DNA of 12,785 nt, taken from Flavobacteriales bacterium UBA2798. Its GTDB lineage: Bacteria; Bacteroidota; Bacteroidia; Flavobacteriales_D; UBA2798. Below are positions 1 to 5,483 of the stretch, piece by piece. The DNA lies in assembly GCA_002351955.1 (NCBI GenBank), contig DEHO01000036.1, positions 248,379-261,163 on the forward strand. The letters run 5' to 3'. Made by a program: the position numbers and the translations under genes. The notes below the pieces were generated by a model. The model had not been told where the DNA came from. It saw nothing but the letters and a program-made list of their open reading frames with translations, and searched no databases. Each line of letters starts with the position of its first letter. Within the stretch, counting starts at the first letter, position 1.

Positions 1-1
1 C

Positions 2-1231
2 GAATACTTTATTGCGCTTTGCGAAATCCCGCTTCCTCAACTAGCTGATTTCGATCAAAAACTTTTTCCCGCAATTCGAGCGATTCATTCCGGATTTTCT
101 GAAGGCGATGCACTTCGCATTAAGGAAATTGAAAAAATCACCAATCACGATGTTAAAGCGGTAGAGTATTTTCTCAAAGAAAAATTCGAAACGCTGGGTG
201 TTGGAGAGCAAAAGGAATTTATTCACTTTGGCCTTACCTCTCAAGACATCAATAACACATCTGTTCCGCTTTCAGTAAAACAGGTCGTTAGTGATGTGTA
301 CCTGCCTCTTCTTGATGAAGTGACCGATCGACTTTCAACATTGGCCGAAGAATGGAAGAACATACCAATGCTTGCGCGTACACACGGACAGCCGGCTTCG
401 CCAACACGTTTGGGAAAGGAAATACTTGTTTTTGCAGAGCGCCTTTCGAAACAACGTATTCAGCTGACAAGTATTCCTTATTCGGCAAAATTTGGAGGTG
501 CTACCGGAAATTTCAATGCGCATCATGTTGCTTATCCAAAAATTGATTGGGTTGCATTTTCCAATAAGTTCGTAAATAAAACATTGGGACTCGATCGATC
601 ACAGACAACTACCCAGATAGAGCATTATGACAATATTGCGTCCTTATTTGATGCGATGAAACGAATCAATACAATTCTTCTCGATTTCGATCGTGACGTT
701 TGGGCGTATATTTCGATGGATTACTTTAAGCAAAAGATCAAAGAAGGTGAAGTGGGATCATCCGCAATGCCACATAAAGTGAATCCGATTGATTTTGAAA
801 ATTCAGAGGGCAATCTGGGAATTGCAAATGCCATCCTCGAACATCTCTCCGCAAAATTACCTGTTTCACGTTTACAACGCGACTTAACCGATAGCACAGT
901 TCTTCGTAATGTTGGTGTTCCGTTCGGACATACCGTTATCGGATTGAAATCTTTGCTGAAGGGTCTTGATAAGTTATTGCTGAATGAAGCAACCGTTCGC
1001 CGTGATCTCGAAGATAATTGGGCTGTTGTAGCGGAAGCAATTCAGACTATTCTCCGCAGAGAGTCCTATCCCAATCCTTACGAAGCGCTTAAAGCGCTAA
1101 CCCGTACCAACAAAAAGATCGATGCAAACGCTATTTCGGAGTTTATAACAGGACTTGAAGTTAGTGAAGCGGTAAAGCAAGAGCTTCGGTCAATTTCTCC
1201 CTATACATACACGGGAATAACAACTTTGTAA
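2..1231 (+). CDS. purB: Adenylosuccinate lyase, 5' end cut by window edge
   Basis: Adenylosuccinate lyase is a cytosolic enzyme of purine synthesis. It splits SAICAR to AICAR plus fumarate and adenylosuccinate to AMP plus fumarate. The reading frame is open from base 2 to the TAA at 1229-1231 (409 residues). By alignment from memory with the 456-residue E. coli PurB, about 40 N-terminal residues are missing. Landmarks match the E. coli-type branch: TNHDVKAVEYFLKEK (bases about 140-184), TSQDINN, RTHGQPASP with the catalytic-acid histidine (His171 in E. coli) at bases 383-385, and the fumarase/aspartase-superfamily signature GSSAMPHKVNP, which carries the mobile-loop catalytic serine. SKLPVSRLQRDLTDSTVLRN is also present. 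The GTG at 296 lies inside the gene and is not a start. The thioredoxin-like gene follows after 23 bases in the same direction, so cotranscription is plausible. The identification is very secure. Confidence 0.98.
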   Translation, partial: EYFIALCEIPLPQLADFDQKLFPAIRAIHSGFSEGDALRIKEIEKITNHDVKAVEYFLKEKFETLGVGEQKEFIHFGLTSQDINNTSVPLSVKQVVSDVYLPLLDEVTDRLSTLAEEWKNIPMLARTHGQPASPTRLGKEILVFAERLSKQRIQLTSIPYSAKFGGATGNFNAHHVAYPKIDWVAFSNKFVNKTLGLDRSQTTTQIEHYDNIASLFDAMKRINTILLDFDRDVWAYISMDYFKQKIKEGEVGSSAMPHKVNPIDFENSEGNLGIANAILEHLSAKLPVSRLQRDLTDSTVLRNVGVPFGHTVIGLKSLLKGLDKLLLNEATVRRDLEDNWAVVAEAIQTILRRESYPNPYEALKALTRTNKKIDANAISEFITGLEVSEAVKQELRSISPYTYTGITTL

Positions 1232-1254
1232 AACGGTCTGAATTTTGTGAGGAA

Positions 1255-2418
1255 ATGTTTATGGTACGATTTATTACACTAGTTAACCTGCTTTTTTGGG
1301 CCGGTCAAATTCAGGCACAGGGCATCCCTTTTCATAAGGGTGATTTTGCAAGCGCTCAGGCCATTGCAAAGTCAGAAGGGAAATTGATTTTTGTTGATTT
1401 TTATGCCACCTGGGCTGCACCATGTAAATTTATGGCGAATCAGATATTTCCGGATACCATTTTGCAAAACTATTTCACTGCGAATTTTATCTCACTTCAA
1501 ATTGATGCGGAACGCCAGGAGCGGGAACTTTTAAATCGCGTCAATGTAGAGGCTTATCCAACGCTAGTTTTTTTTCAGGCAGATGGCAAGGTTATTTATC
1601 ATTCAAAAGGTGCTATGGATGCTCCAACGCTTTTGGAAACTGCCACTATGGTAAGGGAATATGAGAAAAACAAGAAGGCCTATGAAAAGAATCCATCCAA
1701 CCTCCGTTCTTTAAGTTTGTATCTTACAGTTTTATCGCATTCAGATCCAATTCAGGCTCGCTCAATTGCATTGAAACATTTGTCATCTATTACAACTGAA
1801 AAATGTACAATACCTGAGAATTGGTCTTTAATCAGAAGTTTTGATCGTGATCCTGATTCCAGATTTTTTCTGTATTCACTCGAAAATTTCAGATTTTTTG
1901 TTGAGCAAATGCCGGGCTATCAGGAATACTTTACGGGATGCGCCGGTTTGATTATTGAACGTGCTGTTGAGTTAAGGGATGAAAAACTTGTTCAACGTTA
2001 TAAAGATGTGGCTACAGCTGCAATTGGTAAAATGAACATGCCAGTTTCCGAAAGTTTTTTATACGAAATTGACGCCTACTATTACTCCCAAACCGGTCAG
2101 CGCGATAAGCATCTGGCTTCACTTGATCAATGGATGATGGATCCCATTACCAATGCCGGTGTGATTTGCAATACCGTTTTTGAGACTGTTGATCGATATG
2201 GCGTTGATGCTTATCCATTTACCCTCAAGTGGGCACAAAGAGCAGTTGAAATGGAGAAATCATTCTTTACGCTGATGACTTTGGCTACTGTTTATCGCTC
2301 AAAGGGTATGAAAAAGGAAGCACTCCAGACTGCAGAATCAGCTCAGAAACTGGCGGGACCAGAAGACGACATAAATTTTTATGAATCCTTTATTCAGGAA
2401 GTCAACCAGATGAAATAA
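1255..2418 (+). CDS. Exported thioredoxin-fold protein with degenerate WAAPC active site
   Basis: 387 residues. An N-terminal signal peptide (residues 1-21, cleavage probably after QAQ) sends it to the periplasm. A thioredoxin-like domain covers about residues 28-135: the strand LIFVDFYATW leads into W53-A-A-P-C57, where thioredoxins have WCGPC, and the cis-proline loop is kept as AYPTLVFF. Base 1423 onward reads gct gca cca tgt, so the first, nucleophilic cysteine is truly replaced by alanine and normal dithiol exchange is not expected. One cysteine remains. The C-terminal 250 residues are mostly helical and end in a TPR-like pair of helices (about 325-385); I cannot name that part. The start could equally be the ATG at 1261, since the AGG at 1250-1252 sits at better ribosome-binding distance from it; both give a signal peptide. 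Possible roles are a chaperone, a mixed-disulfide partner or a redox-dead scaffold (inference). Confidence 0.88.
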   Translation: MFMVRFITLVNLLFWAGQIQAQGIPFHKGDFASAQAIAKSEGKLIFVDFYATWAAPCKFMANQIFPDTILQNYFTANFISLQIDAERQERELLNRVNVEAYPTLVFFQADGKVIYHSKGAMDAPTLLETATMVREYEKNKKAYEKNPSNLRSLSLYLTVLSHSDPIQARSIALKHLSSITTEKCTIPENWSLIRSFDRDPDSRFFLYSLENFRFFVEQMPGYQEYFTGCAGLIIERAVELRDEKLVQRYKDVATAAIGKMNMPVSESFLYEIDAYYYSQTGQRDKHLASLDQWMMDPITNAGVICNTVFETVDRYGVDAYPFTLKWAQRAVEMEKSFFTLMTLATVYRSKGMKKEALQTAESAQKLAGPEDDINFYESFIQEVNQMK

Positions 2419-2419
2419 A

Positions 2420-3394
2420 TTAAATCTCTTTTAGTGAGATCATTTTATTTCGTTCAGGATCCCAGACTTTTAAACGAAAACATGCAACAATGTCCTTTAT
2501 GGATAAGGATGTTTCTCTTGCGTTTTGAAGTTCCGGAATGGACTTCATCACTTCGGGCAAACGGTAAAACGGTATTCTTGAATTCATGTGGTGAATGTGA
2601 TGATACCCGATATTTGCAGTAACCCAATTCCAGAAAAAATTCATTTTCATATAGCTCGAAGACTCGAGGGCAGCATGATGGTAGGTCCATCCTTCTTTCT
2701 CTCGAAAAGTAACTCCGGGAAAGTTATGTTGAGCATAAAAAAGGTAAGCACCGATCATATCTGCAAGGATAAAAGGAATAATAATTCCGAATAACCAGGC
2801 TTCCCAACCAAGGAAATAGAACACAATGAATTGCAATGAGAAATGGAGAATCAATGCGACCAATGAATCCCAATGTCGCTTTGGAGAACTTGAAAACGAT
2901 TGTACACACATTCCAACCAGAAACATCGAAAAATAACCGAAGAAAATAGTCAGGGGATGTCGGGTAGCAAGATAGGAGCGCTTTTCTGAAGGCGTTGATT
3001 TTAGAAATTTTTCTCTTGTCATGATTGGGTAAGATCCAATACTTGCGCTAAACAGTTTGGAATTATGGTTGTGGTGGTAATCATGCGACCTTTTCCAAAT
3101 ACTGGATGGTGCAAGAATCAAAACCCCAAATAATTTAAAAACAATAGTTGCAACAGATGATTTTGAAAGTATTGCCCCATGCTGATGATCGTGATAGATG
3201 ACAAAAAAGCGCACCATAACCAATCCTGCAAAAAGAGAAGCTAAAGTACGTACGATGGTTTCCTCAATAAGCAATGCAGTTACGATGGAACCACACAATA
3301 AGATTAATGTGCTTATGGTATAATACCAACTCAAGCCCTTACTTTCTTTCGTAAAAGGTTTTGTTGCCAATATTAGTTCTTTGCCTGTGCGCAT
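2420..3394 (-). CDS. Membrane fatty acid desaturase (acyl-lipid type)
   Basis: 324 residues from the ATG at 3394; an in-frame TTG at 3403 would add three residues but is a weaker choice. Integral membrane di-iron desaturase that would introduce double bonds into acyl chains of membrane lipids using oxygen and an electron donor. All three histidine boxes are present: HDHQH (68-72, HxxxH), HDYHH (104-108, HxxHH) and HHIHH (265-269, HxxHH). Hydrophobic hairpins lie at about 25-70 and 175-222. The C-terminal stretch with QHNFPG, ALESSSY, NIGYHHIHH and IPFYRLPE resembles Bacillus Des and DesA-type acyl-lipid desaturases, so an acyl-lipid substrate is more likely than acyl-CoA, but regiospecificity cannot be read from sequence. 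It lies 22 bases downstream of the LpxL-like acyltransferase gene, suggesting a lipid-modifying operon. Its stop codon is one base away from that of the converging thioredoxin-like gene. Confidence 0.93.
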   Translation of the reverse strand: MRTGKELILATKPFTKESKGLSWYYTISTLILLCGSIVTALLIEETIVRTLASLFAGLVMVRFFVIYHDHQHGAILSKSSVATIVFKLFGVLILAPSSIWKRSHDYHHNHNSKLFSASIGSYPIMTREKFLKSTPSEKRSYLATRHPLTIFFGYFSMFLVGMCVQSFSSSPKRHWDSLVALILHFSLQFIVFYFLGWEAWLFGIIIPFILADMIGAYLFYAQHNFPGVTFREKEGWTYHHAALESSSYMKMNFFWNWVTANIGYHHIHHMNSRIPFYRLPEVMKSIPELQNARETSLSIKDIVACFRLKVWDPERNKMISLKEI

Positions 3395-3400
3395 GCGCTG

Positions 3401-3408
3401 CAAAAATA
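3401..3408 (-). promoter_or_regulatory. Candidate -7 box (TAnnTTTG) before the desaturase
   Basis: Read on the minus strand this is TATTTTTG, an exact match to the Bacteroidota -7 consensus TAnnTTTG, ending six bases before the desaturase ATG. No clear -33 TTG is seen at the expected 19-21 bases upstream, and the gene probably also receives transcription from the upstream acyltransferase gene. The motif is short in AT-rich DNA, so it could be chance. Confidence 0.3.
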
Positions 3409-3416
3409 GTGAAATC

Positions 3417-4304
3417 TCAGCCCGCTGGAATTCCCGGACGTTTATGCTTCCATCTTCTGTGACTCCAAAGCCAGAGCTCAGGTTTTTTAATGATGTCTGA
3501 TTCTAACCTCCTTGAGTGGGACTCAGATATTTGCCCGTCTTGTGTATCGGATGGATTTTCAAAAAGTGTTTCTGCATAAACAGTGTAGTATCCTCTTTTT
3601 GTTCGGTCAATACAAACATACACCACTGCATATCCCATTTTTGAAGCGATCTTTTCTGTACCCCAAAATACGGGCGTGTCCTGATTGAGGAATTCGGTCC
3701 AATAGGCGTTTTCAGGCGAAGGTGTTTGGTCGGCAATAAATGCGGTGGCGTTGATTTCCTTTCGGTTGCGAACCATTTCCTTGAACGTGTCGCTCATCGC
3801 ATATAGTTTTGTTCCGAAACGGGTACGCATCCTGCAGATGAGTCCATTGAACCATTTATTTCTCAATGGATGGTAGATCACATAGAGCTGTTGCGGACAG
3901 GAAAGACTAAATGCATTGCCGGCCCACTCCCAATTTCCATAATGGCCCATGACAATAATTACACTCTTTCCCTCAGCATGATAGCGCTGAAAAAGGCTTA
4001 AAGCTTCCGGATGCAATTGACAGTGTTTTAACATTGATTTTTTACTGATTGTCAATGTTTTAAAAGTTTCGAGAAACAAATCACAGAGATAGCGGTAGTA
4101 CTTTTTAACCAGAATGGAATATTCTTGTTCGGATTTGCCGGGAAATGCATTGTGAAGATTGGTCAAAACCACCTTTTTTCTATAACCTAAAACCTTGAAT
4201 AATAGCAAGTAAAGAAGATCGCTAACCAGGTATAATACCGGAAACGGGAGGATGGAAAGCAGATAAAGAAAAGGTAACGCTAGGAAGTAGACAATGGCCT
4301 GCAT
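3417..4304 (-). CDS. LpxL/HtrB-family lipid acyltransferase
   Basis: 295 residues, typical length for the lipid A biosynthesis lauroyl/myristoyl acyltransferase family. A hydrophobic N-terminus (about 1-38) anchors it to the inner membrane. The catalytic H(X4)E motif is HYGNWE, with His121 and Glu126, preceded by the strand SVIIVMG. Other family landmarks are the NLHNAFPGKS segment (49-58), ADQTPSPENA (191-200), the FWGTEKIA substrate loop (213-220) and the basic C-terminal signature ELWLWSHRRWKHKRP (276-290). The likely reaction is transfer of a secondary acyl chain to a lipid A precursor on the cytoplasmic face. In Bacteroidota, homologues are often annotated only as lysophospholipid acyltransferases and some modify other lipids, so the acceptor is inference. 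The start ATG at 4304-4302 is preceded by a TAnnTTTG box. The desaturase gene follows after 22 bases, and the TPR-protein gene diverges from the same 91-base intergenic region. Confidence 0.92.
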   Translation of the reverse strand: MQAIVYFLALPFLYLLSILPFPVLYLVSDLLYLLLFKVLGYRKKVVLTNLHNAFPGKSEQEYSILVKKYYRYLCDLFLETFKTLTISKKSMLKHCQLHPEALSLFQRYHAEGKSVIIVMGHYGNWEWAGNAFSLSCPQQLYVIYHPLRNKWFNGLICRMRTRFGTKLYAMSDTFKEMVRNRKEINATAFIADQTPSPENAYWTEFLNQDTPVFWGTEKIASKMGYAVVYVCIDRTKRGYYTVYAETLFENPSDTQDGQISESHSRRLESDIIKKPELWLWSHRRWKHKRPGIPAG

Positions 4305-4308
4305 GGCT

Positions 4309-4316
4309 CAAAAATA
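4309..4316 (-). promoter_or_regulatory. Candidate -7 box (TAnnTTTG) before the LpxL-like gene
   Basis: On the minus strand this reads TATTTTTG, matching TAnnTTTG, four bases upstream of the ATG at 4304. It shares the 9-mer CTATTTTTG with the box before the desaturase. A TTTG at 4348-4345 is too far away (28 bases) to be a standard -33 element. The 91-base intergenic region (4305-4395) must hold the promoters for both divergent transcription units. On the plus strand a weaker near-match, TATTTTTA at 4369-4376, lies 19 bases before the TPR-protein start. Confidence 0.4.
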
Positions 4317-4395
4317 GAGATTATAGCTGATTAGATGGTTTTCCCAAAGGCATTGGCTGGATTTTTGCTATTTTTAAGATTCAAATTTCTCAAAC

Positions 4396-5466
4396 ATGAA
4401 GAGGATATTCCATTTAGCTGTTTTCCTGATAGCGCCATTTGCTTTGTCAGCCCAAACCGACACCAGTCAGGTAAATCCTGAGGCGCAACAAAAATACAAC
4501 GAGGGAGTTGCTGCGTATGAAAGCAAAAAACTTGATGAAGCGATATCCCGATTCACAGAAGCGCTTGCTCTCGATCCCAAATTTGAAAAGGCACTTCTCA
4601 ACAGGGGAAATGCATACTATGAGGCGAAGAAAACGGATAAAGCAATTGCTGATTATAATACATGCGGACAACTAAACGGACCATCTGCAGATAATGCTTG
4701 GTATATGAAAGGTACCGCAGAAATGGATTTAGGGCAGTATGAAGAAGCCGTGAAAAGTTTTACGAATGCTGCCAATAAAAAGAACGGTGAAGCAAAGTAT
4801 CACTATAATCTTGGTGTGGCTCAATTCCAGGCCGGGAATTACGATGATGCAATTGGTTCATTTTCGAACGCTATTCGGTTAAAGCCTGATTATGCCTTTG
4901 CATACAATGACCGCGCTTCTGCAAAGAAGAAAAAGGGCGACCTCGACGGAGCGATCAAGGATTATGAAAGCGCGATTCAGTCGAACCCGCAATTGACTTT
5001 CGCTTACAACAACCTTGGTTCCGTTAAACGCCAGAAAGGTGATTTTACCGGTGCAATTCAGGAATATAATAATGCAATTCGATTGAAAAAGGATTATTAT
5101 ATAGCTTATAATAATCGTGGAATGGCAAAAATGGATGCAGGAAAGTTTGAAGAGGCAATCGCTGATTTCAATGAAGCAATAAAGCTGAAAGCAGATTATG
5201 CATTTGCTTACAACAATCGCGCAGCATGCTACATAAAAATGCAAAAATACAAAGAAGCAGTTGCCGATTGCGACAAAGCTATTCAGTTGGATGCTGCTTA
5301 TGGAGTTGCATACTTGAATCGTGGCATTGCAAAAGAAATGTTACGCGATTTGGCCGGAGCTTGCAGTGATTGGGAGAATGCAGCTGCAATGGGTGTTGAA
5401 TCCGGAGAAACATATTACAACATTTATGGAGTTTGTTCGGAAGTTGAAAAATATAACCAGAAATGA
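4396..5466 (+). CDS. Exported TPR-repeat protein, nine repeats
   Basis: 356 residues. Signal peptide at residues 1-20, ending in ALSAQ, a signal-peptidase I type site, so the mature protein should be periplasmic. The rest is almost entirely 34-residue TPRs, nine by eye, starting near residues 30, 64, 98, 133, 166, 200, 234, 268 and 302. Most carry the A-x-N-x-G/R-x-A and Y-x-x-A-I-x-D/S-x-x-x-A-I-x-L-x-P pattern. The last one ends in DLAGACSDWENAAAMG, a variant capping repeat common in Bacteroidota TPR proteins. TPR arrays bind peptides or partner proteins and have no catalysis of their own. The gene lies 17 bases upstream of the PorE-like OmpA-family gene on the same strand, and that protein also begins with TPRs, so joint action at the cell wall or outer membrane is likely (inference). 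The client is unknown. Confidence 0.9.
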   Translation: MKRIFHLAVFLIAPFALSAQTDTSQVNPEAQQKYNEGVAAYESKKLDEAISRFTEALALDPKFEKALLNRGNAYYEAKKTDKAIADYNTCGQLNGPSADNAWYMKGTAEMDLGQYEEAVKSFTNAANKKNGEAKYHYNLGVAQFQAGNYDDAIGSFSNAIRLKPDYAFAYNDRASAKKKKGDLDGAIKDYESAIQSNPQLTFAYNNLGSVKRQKGDFTGAIQEYNNAIRLKKDYYIAYNNRGMAKMDAGKFEEAIADFNEAIKLKADYAFAYNNRAACYIKMQKYKEAVADCDKAIQLDAAYGVAYLNRGIAKEMLRDLAGACSDWENAAAMGVESGETYYNIYGVCSEVEKYNQK

Positions 5467-5470
5467 TTAC

Positions 5471-5476
5471 AGGAGG
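5471..5476 (+). promoter_or_regulatory. Consensus Shine-Dalgarno AGGAGG deciding the start of the OmpA-family gene
   Basis: AGGAGG sits seven bases before the ATG at 5484, just after the stop codon (5464-5466) of the upstream TPR gene. It favours 5484 over the in-frame ATG at 5463, which overlaps that stop as ATGA. Bacteroidota genes rarely use a full Shine-Dalgarno, so this site stands out from every other gene in the window. Confidence 0.75.
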
Positions 5477-5483
5477 AATTTAT

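Noticed and set aside
296..1231. A separate 311-residue gene starting at GTG 296
   Set aside because: The same frame is open back to base 2 and encodes conserved PurB sequence (TNHDVKAVEYFLKEK, TSQDINN), so 296 is internal to purB.
2420..3403. Desaturase starting at TTG 3403
   Set aside because: An ATG three codons later (3394) is a stronger start, and the extra residues overlap the candidate -7 box.
4879..5244. 121-residue minus-strand ORF inside the TPR gene
   Set aside because: It is the antisense of the repeated TPR codons. Repeat-rich coding sequence often leaves long open antisense frames, and this one has no start context or recognisable domain.
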